Assembly: GCA_022799175.1 (NCBI GenBank)
Contig: JAAWNY010000026.1
Coordinates: 1 to 38,766, forward strand
Direction of reading: 5' to 3'
Source of the DNA: Lachnospiraceae bacterium
GTDB taxonomy: Bacteria; Bacillota; Clostridia; Lachnospirales; Lachnospiraceae
Length of the DNA stretch: 38,766 nt
Shown here: in pieces, positions 1 through 8,169 of the stretch
Layout of the letters: each line of letters begins with the position of its first letter
How positions within the stretch are numbered: position 1 is the stretch's first letter
Notes under the pieces: generated by a model
Database searches by the model: none
The model's input: only the letters and a program-made list of their open reading frames with translations
What the model was told of the DNA's origin: nothing
Made by a program: the position numbers and the translations under genes

Positions 1-33
1 ACGATATAAAATTGTAAAAAGCATGGGTTTGCT

Positions 34-288
34 ATGAGAAGAAAAGAGACATGTATTGTAATCCTACAAAACCAATTGACAATACTTTTATCCTATGATA
101 AACTAAAGTCATATTGTTATGAAGACGATGCCGACAATCCGAAGATTGTTGTTGATATTTTAGCAGCTGCGAGTAAAGAGCAGCTGCGGATGGGAAAAGA
201 TAAATTTATGAATGGCAGAAGTCATTCTACAGTCAAGTATGTCTGTAGAATGACTTTTTTTCGTTTCATAGAAAAGTACATTTTATGA
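34..288 (+). CDS. small uncertain ORF, hypothetical protein
   Basis: An 84-residue open frame with no family I recognise. Its ATG overlaps by four bases (ATGA) the stop of another frame that is open from the window edge (stop at 35-37). That pattern is typical of translationally coupled genes and is the main argument for it. Against it, no clear ribosome binding site is visible. The last third of the frame also runs through a perfect terminator hairpin with a T-run (219-261), so the C-terminal residues are encoded by terminator sequence. It may be a decayed gene tail whose original stop was lost, or chance. Confidence 0.25.
   Translation: MRRKETCIVILQNQLTILLSYDKLKSYCYEDDADNPKIVVDILAAASKEQLRMGKDKFMNGRSHSTVKYVCRMTFFRFIEKYIL
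219..261 (+). terminator. Rho-independent terminator
   Basis: Perfect 14-bp stem (219-232 with 243-256), 10-base loop, and a run of seven T at 255-261. It ends whatever transcription unit enters from the left edge. It therefore separates that unit from the ABC importer genes that follow. Confidence 0.85.
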
Positions 289-291
289 AAC
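263..291. repeat. short inverted repeat
   Basis: An 8-bp palindromic pair, GTTTCATA at 263-270 and TATGAAAC at 284-291, separated by 13 bases. It lies between the terminator and the substrate-binding protein gene. It could be an operator or a second hairpin; nothing else in the sequence decides this. Confidence 0.35.
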
Positions 292-356
292 AAAAGTGCT
301 CCTTGGGGATCGCACAGTGGCGGTGAGGATTCTATTTTATTTCAGGAGAGGAAAGT

Positions 357-1964
357 ATGAAAAAGTTAAAAATGAATAAAAGTGCAAGTATGATACTTTT
401 GATTGTAGGAGTGCTTTTAAGTGGTTGCGGAAAAAATAATTTTTCGCCAGAGGTAAGGATCATGGAAAAGAAAGAACTGGTTGCAGATGAAACGGATCGG
501 AGTAATACGTTGATCTATGCAGGGGAAAATGAAAGTACGATCAATCCGGTTTTAACATATCATGATGAGCTGACAGATATTATTTTTTCAGGACTGATGA
601 AATATGATGGTGATGGCAGGCCGGTGGTGGATCTGGCAGAGAGTTATGAATATGATGCGGACAACTTTACTTATATATTTCATCTGCGGGAGGGGGTAAA
701 ATGGCATGATGGTGAAACGTTCCAGGCAGAGGATGTGGTATTTACCTACCAGACCTTGATCGAAGATGATAGTTTGTCTAGCAGTCTGACTAGTGATTAT
801 GAAGATATTATTCGGGTAGAGGCAATCGATGACAATACAGTAGAAATTCAGCTGGATCATTACAATGCAGCGATTTTAGGATATTTTACTATGGGAATTC
901 TGCCGAAGCATCTGTTGGAAGGAGAAGATATGAACACCACTGCCTTTAATCAGTCCCCCGTGGGAACCGGACGGTACAAATTTCAGGAATGGGATGTGGC
1001 TGGTGGTATGATTATTCTGGTTCGCAATGAGGATTATTATGGTAAAGTTCCTAACATTGAGCGGCTGATATATAAGACAGTGGCAGTAGAGAGCACCAAG
1101 GCGACGATGCTGGAGTCTGGTGAGGCAGATCTAGCTTGGTTGAATGCCGGCTATGCGGCGGCTTTCCGGGATCGCGAAGATTATCGCACCTGGGATTTTT
1201 CCACAGCGGATTATCGTGGGGTATCCATGGATATGAAATCGGATTTTTGGAGCCGCAATAGGGATTCTATTGGGGTGCTGAATTATGCCTTGGATAAAGA
1301 TAGTATTGTGGCCAGTGTGTTGAATGGTCAGGGGGAAGTGGCCTACAGTCCGATTCAGAAAAATCCTTTGGGCAGTAATCGGGAAGCCAATATCTATTCT
1401 TATGATCGGATAAAATTTGATGAGGAAATGGAACGATTAGGTTGGAAAAAAGGAACAGACGGGATCTATGAACGAAATGGGGAGCGATTCCATTTTACGA
1501 TTCAGACGCGAGATTATGAGGAGGAGCGTGTAGATATTGCCAATGTTATGTCAGCAATGCTGCAACAAGCCGGTGTGGAAATGGAGGTCGTGTTGGTGAC
1601 CCGGTTTGATTGGACAGCAGGATATGATGGCTTTTTGTCCGGTTTTGCTACTCCTTTTGATCCGGATATGGCTTATAAGCAATTTGTTACCGGCGCCAGT
1701 GACAATACAATGAGTTATTCAGACGAGAAGGTGGATCGTTTATTGGAAGAAGGGCGTCATACCGAGGATGAGGTGAAACGGCGGGAGATTTATGGAGAGT
1801 TTGAAGAGGTTTTCAGCCAAAATCCAGGAGTGCTGCTGGTAGCTTATCTGAATGGGAATTATGTGGGTAGCAGTGCAGTGGACGGCCTGGATCCGACTAG
1901 AGTTCTGGGGCATCATGCCGTAGGGGTGATGTGGAATATTGAAGATTGGAGGATTGCAAGATAA
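357..1964 (+). CDS. ABC transporter substrate-binding lipoprotein, family 5 (oligopeptide/dipeptide type)
   Basis: Extracytoplasmic solute receptor of the OppA/DppA type (SBP_bac_5 fold), 535 residues, a normal length for the family. The N-terminus has a short basic stretch, a hydrophobic core and a lipobox LLSGC with Cys24 as the lipidation site, so it should be tethered to the outer face of the membrane. Family features are the early LTYHDELTDIIFSGLMKY block and the HLREGVKWHDGETF motif near residues 100-115. An AGGAGAGG ribosome binding site precedes the ATG. Two OppD/OppF-type ATPases follow directly, so it belongs to one importer. No permease genes are adjacent. The ligand cannot be told from sequence; peptide or nickel are both possible for this family. 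Confidence 0.93.
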   Translation: MKKLKMNKSASMILLIVGVLLSGCGKNNFSPEVRIMEKKELVADETDRSNTLIYAGENESTINPVLTYHDELTDIIFSGLMKYDGDGRPVVDLAESYEYDADNFTYIFHLREGVKWHDGETFQAEDVVFTYQTLIEDDSLSSSLTSDYEDIIRVEAIDDNTVEIQLDHYNAAILGYFTMGILPKHLLEGEDMNTTAFNQSPVGTGRYKFQEWDVAGGMIILVRNEDYYGKVPNIERLIYKTVAVESTKATMLESGEADLAWLNAGYAAAFRDREDYRTWDFSTADYRGVSMDMKSDFWSRNRDSIGVLNYALDKDSIVASVLNGQGEVAYSPIQKNPLGSNREANIYSYDRIKFDEEMERLGWKKGTDGIYERNGERFHFTIQTRDYEEERVDIANVMSAMLQQAGVEMEVVLVTRFDWTAGYDGFLSGFATPFDPDMAYKQFVTGASDNTMSYSDEKVDRLLEEGRHTEDEVKRREIYGEFEEVFSQNPGVLLVAYLNGNYVGSSAVDGLDPTRVLGHHAVGVMWNIEDWRIAR

Positions 1965-2915
1965 ATGGGATTATGTCCGGATAAGAGAGCAGGAATGCCG
2001 ACGGAAAACAGAGAAAAGATACTGGAATTAAAAAATCTAGCTGTTAGTTTTGCTACTCCTCAGGGGGAAGTGCAGGCGGTCCGGGAAGTAAATTTGTCTG
2101 TGGAGCCGGGGGAGATTATCTGTATTGTAGGAGAATCCGGCTGTGGAAAAACGGTTCTGTGTCAGTCCGTGATGCATCTGCTTCCGGAATCTTCGCAAAT
2201 CAAAAGCGGAGAGATTCGATTGTGTGGCAGAGATATTACCGAAAGCAGCGAAAACGAACTGCAAAAGCTGCGCGGGACTGTCATGGCAATGGTATTTCAG
2301 GATCCGTTGACAACATTGAATCCAACGATTCCGGTGGGAAAGCAGATCATGGAAATGCTGTTAAAAAAGAAAATGAATAGAAGAGAAGCAAAAAAACGGG
2401 CTTTACAATTGATGGAGCTGACGGGGATTGAAAAAGCCGGGGAAAAATTTGATTTGCAACCCCATTTCCTTTCTGGCGGGATGCGTCAGCGCTGTGTGCT
2501 GGCAGCGGCGCTGGCATCCGATCCCGCTCTTCTTTTGGCGGATGAAGTGACAACCGCGCTGGATGTAACTGTGGAGACGAAGATTCTGGATTTATTGTTA
2601 GAGATCCGAAGGAAAACGGGGACTGCTATTATTTTTGTTACTCACGATCTGGGGGCGGCGGCAAGAATTGCGGATCGGGTGGCCGTTATGTATGCAGGAA
2701 AAATTGTGGAAATCGGAAAAGCGGAGGAAATATTTTATGCACCGCGTCATCCATATACATCAAGACTGCTGTCTTCGATGCCTATTTCGATACCAAAAAA
2801 TCAGGGAATATCTTTGGAAAAAGACCGGATGGGGAGATATTTGAAGGAAAGGGACGATAACAACGGTGGAAAAAGAAATAATTTTAGAGGTATGTCAGCT
2901 GAAGCAGTATTTTGA
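1965..2915 (+). CDS. ABC transporter ATP-binding protein, OppD/DppD type
   Basis: First of two ATPases energising peptide-type import. Walker A GESGCGKT is near residues 56-63, the signature LSGGMRQR at 169-176, Walker B LLLADE at 189-194, and the switch histidine in VTHD near 227. The C-terminal RHPYTSRLLSSMP segment belongs to the oligopeptide-transporter C-terminal domain. The ATG abuts the stop of the receptor gene (TAAATG), with GGAGGA 11 bases upstream; an inner ATG at 1995 is a weaker alternative. The gene overlaps the next ATPase by 50 bases. The residue after the Walker B glutamate is Val (DEVTTALD), where Pro is usual. Confidence 0.93.
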   Translation: MGLCPDKRAGMPTENREKILELKNLAVSFATPQGEVQAVREVNLSVEPGEIICIVGESGCGKTVLCQSVMHLLPESSQIKSGEIRLCGRDITESSENELQKLRGTVMAMVFQDPLTTLNPTIPVGKQIMEMLLKKKMNRREAKKRALQLMELTGIEKAGEKFDLQPHFLSGGMRQRCVLAAALASDPALLLADEVTTALDVTVETKILDLLLEIRRKTGTAIIFVTHDLGAAARIADRVAVMYAGKIVEIGKAEEIFYAPRHPYTSRLLSSMPISIPKNQGISLEKDRMGRYLKERDDNNGGKRNNFRGMSAEAVF

Positions 2916-3750
2916 GCTTCCGAATCATCGTCTGGTGAAGGCGGTCGATGATGTTTCTTTTTCGGTCAGCCGGGGAGAAGTGTTTGGCCTGGTGGGAGAG
3001 TCTGGATGTGGAAAATCTACATTGGCCCGTTGCCTGGCTGGGATCTATCGTCCTACAGATGGTAAGATATTATGGGAACAGATGTCAGTATGGGGAAAAG
3101 AAGTTACCAGAAAGCAACAGAAAAAACGGCAAAGAGAGATTCAGATGATCTTTCAGGATTCTGCGGCGGCTTTGAATCCGCGGATGAGAGTGGAGCAGAT
3201 TGTGCTGGAGCCATTGCGGATTCACAGAAGAAGGCAGGAGCGATGGCAAAGTCAAGAACGGTTGGAGGCAGCACTGATACAGGTAGGGCTGCCTCCTTCT
3301 CTGGGCCTAAAATATCCAGGTGAGCTTTCCGGAGGGCAGCGTCAGCGGGTTGCGATTGCTAGAAGTCTGATGCTGGACCCCAAATTGGTGATCGCCGATG
3401 AGCCCACAGCTGCTTTGGATCTTTCGACGCAGGCTCAGATGATTCATTTGTTTCAGCAGCTTCAAAAGGAAAAACAGTTCACGTTTGTTTGGATTGCCCA
3501 TGATCTGAATGCTGTGCGTATTCTCAGCGATCGGGTGGGAGTGATGCTGAAGGGAAGGCTGGTAGAGATGGCGCCAGTAGAGAAACTATTTTGCAATCCG
3601 CTCCATCCTTATACCAAAGCGCTGCTTTCTGCCATCCATATTCCGGACCCGGTTTATGAAAGAAATCGGAAAGTAGTAGAATACGATCGAGATACTCCTC
3701 TGGGAGAACAGATGACAGAGTATGAGGAAGGACATTTCGTTTTAGTGTGA
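2866..3750 (+). CDS. ABC transporter ATP-binding protein, OppF/DppF type
   Basis: Second ATPase of the importer, 294 residues. Walker A GESGCGKST is at about 44-52, the signature LSGGQRQR at 154-161, Walker B LVIADEP at 174-180, and the H-loop WIAHD follows. The C-terminal LHPYTKALLSAI motif is typical of OppF. It starts at GTG inside the end of the OppD-like gene, with purine-rich GGAAAGGGA upstream, so the two ATPases are translationally coupled. Its last nine bases overlap the tail of the convergent pdaA gene. No terminator is visible between the two convergent genes. Confidence 0.93.
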   Translation: MEKEIILEVCQLKQYFELPNHRLVKAVDDVSFSVSRGEVFGLVGESGCGKSTLARCLAGIYRPTDGKILWEQMSVWGKEVTRKQQKKRQREIQMIFQDSAAALNPRMRVEQIVLEPLRIHRRRQERWQSQERLEAALIQVGLPPSLGLKYPGELSGGQRQRVAIARSLMLDPKLVIADEPTAALDLSTQAQMIHLFQQLQKEKQFTFVWIAHDLNAVRILSDRVGVMLKGRLVEMAPVEKLFCNPLHPYTKALLSAIHIPDPVYERNRKVVEYDRDTPLGEQMTEYEEGHFVLV

Positions 3751-4590
3751 GGCGCTATCGTCTTTGTCCGTGGCCAATTCTTCCAGAGAATGAAATTGAT
3801 ATCCCATTTCCTCCCAGCGGGTAAGCAGTTCATCCAAGATTTCAGCATTTGTTCGGGAGGTGCTGTGCAGCAGCACGATGGCGCCGGGATGAATGCGACT
3901 CAGCAGCTTTTGGAAGGCTTCTTCATGACTGGGCTGTTTATCTTCATACCAGTCTACGTAGGCCAGGCTCCAAAAGAAAGTATGGTAGCCCAAATCTTTG
4001 GCCATCTGCAGGTTGGCTTCACTGTACTTGCCCTGAGGAGGACGATAAAAGGGCTTCATAGTTTGCCCGGTGACCTGCTGATAGAGTTCTTCCAGGGATT
4101 TGAGTTCCTGAGAGAAGGTTTCCTGGGTGGAGATTTTGGACATATCCGGGTGATGAAACGTGTGATTTCCTACGGTATGACCCTCTTCTATCATGCGTCG
4201 CACCAGATCTGGACTGGTAGCCAGATAATTTCCTACCAGGAAAAAAGTGGCTGGAACATGATGTTTTTTTAGTGCATCCAGGATGGCAGGAGTATTTCCG
4301 TTCTCATAACCGGCGTCAAAAGTCAGATAAAGAATCTTTTCTTGAGTATCTGCTGTATAGTGAGCATTAAATTGTTTCAGATAATCGGCAGTGGCGTTAC
4401 CTATGGGTGGCTGGCCTTCCTGCTGGAAACTTAAACCCCAGTTGCCGTCGGCGGAAGCCGGCAAAGCGGCAGGAGTTGGATCGGTAATATAACCGAGCCA
4501 GTGTCCAAAGACAAAACAGAGAAGAAAAAGAAATACCATTTTAGCGGTTGAACGGCAGTAAAAGCGGTAGTTGTGGCTGCGATGAGTCAT
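3742..4590 (-). CDS. pdaA: polysaccharide deacetylase, delta-lactam-forming PdaA type
   Basis: Resembles Bacillus subtilis PdaA, which N-deacetylates muramic acid so that muramic delta-lactam can form in spore cortex peptidoglycan. Shared family marks are NWGLSF after the membrane segment, LTFDAGYENG, the metal-binding HTFHHPD, RPPQGKYS, WSLAYVDW and HPGAIVLLHSTSRTNAEILD. A single hydrophobic segment near the N-terminus should act as a signal anchor. The second acidic position of TFDDG is Ala here; B. subtilis PdaA has Asn, so relaxation there fits the subfamily. The frame is open to an ATG at 4623, but that start has no ribosome binding site. The ATG at 4590 has CAGGT about eight bases upstream and is preferred. 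It implies a spore-forming host. Confidence 0.9.
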   Translation of the reverse strand: MTHRSHNYRFYCRSTAKMVFLFLLCFVFGHWLGYITDPTPAALPASADGNWGLSFQQEGQPPIGNATADYLKQFNAHYTADTQEKILYLTFDAGYENGNTPAILDALKKHHVPATFFLVGNYLATSPDLVRRMIEEGHTVGNHTFHHPDMSKISTQETFSQELKSLEELYQQVTGQTMKPFYRPPQGKYSEANLQMAKDLGYHTFFWSLAYVDWYEDKQPSHEEAFQKLLSRIHPGAIVLLHSTSRTNAEILDELLTRWEEMGYQFHSLEELATDKDDSASH

Positions 4591-4701
4591 GAGATAACCT
4601 GCAATGATTATTGTTGCTATCATTTATACGAGTGAAAGAAGGGATTTATACAGAAAATCGGGAACTGTAAGAAAGTCGTTATACTCCTTACGGGAAAAAT
4701 A

Positions 4702-4710
4702 TGGTATGAT
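4702..4710 (+). promoter_or_regulatory. possible extended -10 promoter for the carboxypeptidase gene
   Basis: TGGTATGAT matches an extended -10 (TGnTATGAT), 35 bases before the chosen start codon. No good -35 hexamer stands 16-18 bases upstream. The site lies in the divergent region between pdaA and the carboxypeptidase gene. Confidence 0.35.
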
Positions 4711-4745
4711 CAGAAACAGAATGAAGAGTGATGGGAGATAGAACG

Positions 4746-5825
4746 ATGAGATACCAGAACCGCTTAGTAGTGATAGCACTTAGTATTTGTATGATATGTG
4801 GTATGCCAGCGTTTTCCATGTTGTCATATGGAGATATCATAGTGCCGCCGCATCCTTTGGCGGTCGGAGAAGACGAAAGTCAGAGGCCGGGCGGCGATTT
4901 TTCAGGAACGCCGGCAGGGATATCAGGGACTCCGATAACGGGCGGCCCGGGAGTAGGGTGGCAGATGCCGGGGGAATCTCCGTCTGTAAATCCGTCGGCG
5001 GCTGAAAATCCTGCAAATCCACCGATGGATTCGGCACAGGATTTTTGGCAGGAACCACAGATTGCCGCGGAAGGGGCGGTACTGCTCGATGGCAGTACCG
5101 GAAAGGTGTTGTATGGCAAGAATGCGGACCAGCAGTTTTATCCGGCGAGTATTACGAAAGTGATGACGGCGTTGCTGGTAATTGAACGATGCAGTCTGGA
5201 TGAATGGGTAACCTTTTCTGAATCGGCCACGACAAATCTGGAGGCGGGAGCGGTATCTTTGGATATCACAAAGGGAGATCGGCTGACAGTGGAGCAGTGT
5301 CTCCATGGTCTTTTGATGAAATCTGCCAATGAGATTGGTAACGGTCTGGCGGAACATATTGCAGGAAGTGTGCCAGGTTTTGCTGATTTGATGAATATCC
5401 GGGCGAAGGAACTGGGGTGCACCAATACCAATTTTGTCAATCCTCACGGACTGAATGATGCTGCCCATAAGACGACTCCTCACGATATGGCACTGATTAT
5501 GCGGGCGGCACTGCAGCAGGAACATTTTCGCAGGATTGATATGACACTTACCTACGATTTTCCAGCCACACAGAAATCAGCAACCAGAACAATCACGATG
5601 GGACATAAGATGATGTATCCCTCTGACTCCCGTTATTATGAGGGGATTGTGGGCGGAAAAACAGGATATACCTCGCTGGCAGGCAATACGTTGGTGACAG
5701 GAGCAGAGAAAAATGGGGTACAACTGATTGTGGTAATTATGAAATCAAAGCAGAGCCATTATGCAGATACCAAAGCTTTGTTGGATTATGGCTTTGCCAA
5801 TTATGAGACATTGATGGCCCGGTAA
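4746..5825 (+). CDS. D-alanyl-D-alanine carboxypeptidase (peptidase S11, DacF-like)
   Basis: Low-molecular-weight penicillin-binding protein that trims the terminal D-Ala from peptidoglycan stem peptides outside the cell. The three active-site motifs are present: SITK (135-138), SAN (193-195) and KTG (305-307). A signal peptide covers about residues 1-29. It is followed by a Gly/Pro/Ser-rich linker (about 33-97) before the catalytic domain. The chain ends soon after the catalytic domain, so the PBP5 C-terminal beta domain and amphipathic anchor seem absent. The ATG at 4746 is chosen for GGGAG eight bases upstream and a clean signal peptide; GTG 4728 and ATG 4731 are in frame. With pdaA divergently placed, a role in spore or vegetative wall maturation is plausible. 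Confidence 0.92.
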   Translation: MRYQNRLVVIALSICMICGMPAFSMLSYGDIIVPPHPLAVGEDESQRPGGDFSGTPAGISGTPITGGPGVGWQMPGESPSVNPSAAENPANPPMDSAQDFWQEPQIAAEGAVLLDGSTGKVLYGKNADQQFYPASITKVMTALLVIERCSLDEWVTFSESATTNLEAGAVSLDITKGDRLTVEQCLHGLLMKSANEIGNGLAEHIAGSVPGFADLMNIRAKELGCTNTNFVNPHGLNDAAHKTTPHDMALIMRAALQQEHFRRIDMTLTYDFPATQKSATRTITMGHKMMYPSDSRYYEGIVGGKTGYTSLAGNTLVTGAEKNGVQLIVVIMKSKQSHYADTKALLDYGFANYETLMAR

Positions 5826-5859
5826 TCGGGAAAGGAAAGAAATCAGAGGAGAGTGCCCT

Positions 5860-6447
5860 ATGGCCAAGAAAAACGCTCGCAATACCCGCAGCAGGATTGT
5901 AAATGCGGCATGGAAATTATTTTATGAGCAGGGGTATGAAGATACTACGGTGGAAGAGATCATTGAAGTATCTCATACTTCCAAAGGTTCTTTTTATCAT
6001 TATTTTGACGGAAAAGATGCATTGCTCGGCACTTTGAGTTCTCTGTTTGACGAGAAATATCAGGAGCTATCCTTGTGCCTGGATCCGGAAATGACCGCTA
6101 TGGAAAAGCTGTTATTTTTAAATGGTGAACTGTTTGCCATGATTGAAAATTGCGTGTCAGTCGAGCTTTTGGCCAGGCTTTTGTCCACACAGTTGGTGAC
6201 CAACGGGGAGAAACATCTATTAGACAGAAACCGCACGTATTATAAATTGTTGCGAAAGATTATTAGCGAAGGCGTGGAGACAGGAGAGTTGAACAGTCAG
6301 GTGAGTATCAGCGAGATGGTGAAGATTTATGCCATGAGTGAGCGGGCACTGATGTATGATTGGTGTCTATGTGGCGGCGAATATTCGCTGCGTCAGTACA
6401 GCGGAGTGGTGTTGCCCTCGTTTCTCAGCAGCTTTTTACCAAAATAG
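5860..6447 (+). CDS. TetR/AcrR family transcriptional regulator
   Basis: A 195-residue protein with an N-terminal TetR helix-turn-helix at about residues 10-55, including TTVEEIIEVSHTSKGSFYHYF, with the last positions being the typical FYHYF recognition helix end. The rest is an all-helical ligand-binding and dimerisation domain with no recognisable ligand class. An AGGAGAG ribosome binding site stands seven to eight bases before the ATG. It begins 34 bases after the carboxypeptidase gene on the same strand and may share its transcript. It is followed by a hairpin terminator and the convergent putP gene. Its target is unknown; no TetR operator could be assigned with confidence. Confidence 0.9.
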   Translation: MAKKNARNTRSRIVNAAWKLFYEQGYEDTTVEEIIEVSHTSKGSFYHYFDGKDALLGTLSSLFDEKYQELSLCLDPEMTAMEKLLFLNGELFAMIENCVSVELLARLLSTQLVTNGEKHLLDRNRTYYKLLRKIISEGVETGELNSQVSISEMVKIYAMSERALMYDWCLCGGEYSLRQYSGVVLPSFLSSFLPK

Positions 6448-6513
6448 CCAATAGAGAAACATAACAAGGAAACGAGAAACACAGCCAAGGAAAAGGGGAG
6501 AGAGGCCATGAGA

Positions 6514-6548
6514 AAATGGTCTGTAAATTTTGGCTTTGCAGACCATTT
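6514..6548. terminator. bidirectional hairpin terminator between tetR and putP
   Basis: A 14-bp stem (6514-6527 with 6535-6548, one G-U pair) closing a 7-base loop. Read on the minus strand, the distal arm runs into TTTTCT, suiting putP termination. On the plus strand the T-tract is broken by cytosines. The left arm and its upstream purine-rich stretch closely resemble sequence after the Mrp operon at 38621-38650. Confidence 0.6.
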
Positions 6549-6577
6549 CCATTTCCAAAAAATAATCTTTAATATTA

Positions 6578-8110
6578 TTATCTTCTTACATTTTCAAATT
6601 CTTTTACAATCTCTTCGGATGGTGCTTTGGTAGCCAGAGATACGATTACAATAGCGACCAAAGCTACCAAAAATGCCGGAAGCAATTCATAAATATTCCA
6701 TGCACCACCCAGAGGCTTCACCAGATATTTCCATACAAAGACCATGATACCCCCAGAAAGCATGCCGGCCAAGGCACCTTGAAAATTGCTCCGCTTCCAG
6801 AACAGTGCTGTGAGTACTACTGGTCCAAAGGAAGCGCCGAAACCAGCCCAGGCAAAAGATACGATATGGAACACAGAACTGTCGGGATCCCAGGCCAGAA
6901 CCAGACTGACCAGAGCGATCGCCGCCACGGTCAGCCGTGCGGCCATCATAGAAGCCTTTTCACTGAGCTTGATTTTACAAAAATCCTGCAAAAGATTTTG
7001 CGATACTCCCGAGGCGGCCGTCAATAGCTGAGAATCTGCCGTAGACATAGTACAGGCCAAAATTCCGGCGAGAACGATTCCGGCTACTACAGAGGCAAGA
7101 AAACCATACTGACCTAAAAGACCAGCTAGTTGGATGATCGTGGTCTCGGATTCTGAGCTGGAGACAAACAGGGGAATCTTTCCAGCTATAGAGGCACCAT
7201 AGCCAATGATTCCGATCAGGATTGCCACAAACATGGATATTACCACCCAGACTGAGGCGATCCGGCGGGAAATAGCAATTTCTTTTTCCTCCCGAATAGC
7301 CATAAACCGCAGCAAAATGTGAGGCATTCCAAAATATCCAAGACCCCAGGCACACATGGAAAACATGTTCAGAGTGCCATAGGGGACTGCCGTACCAGAG
7401 GCCCGATCGTGGAGAAAGCTCAGGCTCAGATAGCCATCCAGTGAACGGGCATTTTCAGCCACTGCCGACCAGCCTCCAGCCACATGAATTCCAAAAAATA
7501 CAATCACAATAAGAGCGATGGTCATTACAATACTCTGGATCAGATCGGTAGTGGATACGGCCAGAAAGCCACCCATCACCGTATACCCCACAATCACCAG
7601 GGCTCCTAACAGCATAGCCAGATGATAATCCACTCCAAACAGACTAGAAAACAAAGTTCCCACCGCTTTGAAGCCAGACGCTGTATAGGGGATAAAAAAG
7701 ATCAAAATAATAATAGCGGCAATACACATGAGAATATTCTTGTCATCCCGATAGCGCTTAGAAAAAAAATCCGGAATGGTGATGGCGCCACAAGTCATAG
7801 AGTAACGTCGCAGTCGTTTGGCGACAATCAGCCAGTTGAGATAGGTGCCGGCCGCCAGTCCGATGGCCGTCCAGCCCGCATCTGCGATACCCGACAAATA
7901 CGCCACACCAGGAAGTCCCATCAGCAACCAGCTACTCATGTCCGAGGCTTCTGCGCTCATTGCCGCCACCAGAGGCCCCAGCTTTCGGTTGCCCAGATAG
8001 AAGCCCTCTGCAGAGCTATCGCTTTTTTTGCTGAAATAATATCCGATATAGATCATCAAAATCAGATAGACAGCAATCGCAAGTAAAATCCCTATTTGTC
8101 CCGTACTCAT
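6578..8110 (-). CDS. putP: sodium/proline symporter
   Basis: Sodium:solute symporter of the PutP branch (SSS family), 510 residues and about 13 membrane helices, importing proline with Na+. It aligns from memory with E. coli PutP throughout. Shared blocks include ASDMSSWLLMGLPG near the N-terminus, GGFLAVSTTDLIQS, the WGLGYFGMPHILLRFMA region, MSTADSQLL, and SFAWAGFGASFGPVVL near the C-terminus. The frame is open further upstream to 8179. The ATG at 8110 is chosen because GAGGAGG stands just before it and the conserved N-terminal helix begins there. A good promoter lies 30 bases upstream. The gene is flanked by a terminator shared with tetR. Confidence 0.95.
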   Translation of the reverse strand: MSTGQIGILLAIAVYLILMIYIGYYFSKKSDSSAEGFYLGNRKLGPLVAAMSAEASDMSSWLLMGLPGVAYLSGIADAGWTAIGLAAGTYLNWLIVAKRLRRYSMTCGAITIPDFFSKRYRDDKNILMCIAAIIILIFFIPYTASGFKAVGTLFSSLFGVDYHLAMLLGALVIVGYTVMGGFLAVSTTDLIQSIVMTIALIVIVFFGIHVAGGWSAVAENARSLDGYLSLSFLHDRASGTAVPYGTLNMFSMCAWGLGYFGMPHILLRFMAIREEKEIAISRRIASVWVVISMFVAILIGIIGYGASIAGKIPLFVSSSESETTIIQLAGLLGQYGFLASVVAGIVLAGILACTMSTADSQLLTAASGVSQNLLQDFCKIKLSEKASMMAARLTVAAIALVSLVLAWDPDSSVFHIVSFAWAGFGASFGPVVLTALFWKRSNFQGALAGMLSGGIMVFVWKYLVKPLGGAWNIYELLPAFLVALVAIVIVSLATKAPSEEIVKEFENVRR

Positions 8111-8140
8111 AATTTCCCTCCTCATAAACAGAATGGGCAC

Positions 8141-8169
8141 ATTATAACATGGTAAGAAATAGAACACAA
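8141..8169 (-). promoter_or_regulatory. putP promoter
   Basis: On the minus strand, TTGTGT (8164-8169) and a perfect extended -10 TGTTATAAT (TATAAT at 8141-8146) are separated by 17 bases. They sit 30 bases before the putP start codon. The -35 matches consensus only in its first three bases, which the extended -10 can compensate. Confidence 0.65.

Noticed and set aside
1-37. C-terminal tail of a gene entering from the left edge
   Set aside because: An open frame ends at a TGA at 35-37, but only eleven codons are visible, too few to assign or to list as a gene.
4923-5525. 200-residue open frame on the minus strand
   Set aside because: It lies wholly inside the carboxypeptidase gene on the other strand, whose active-site motifs are unambiguous. 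It has no recognisable domain or ribosome binding site.
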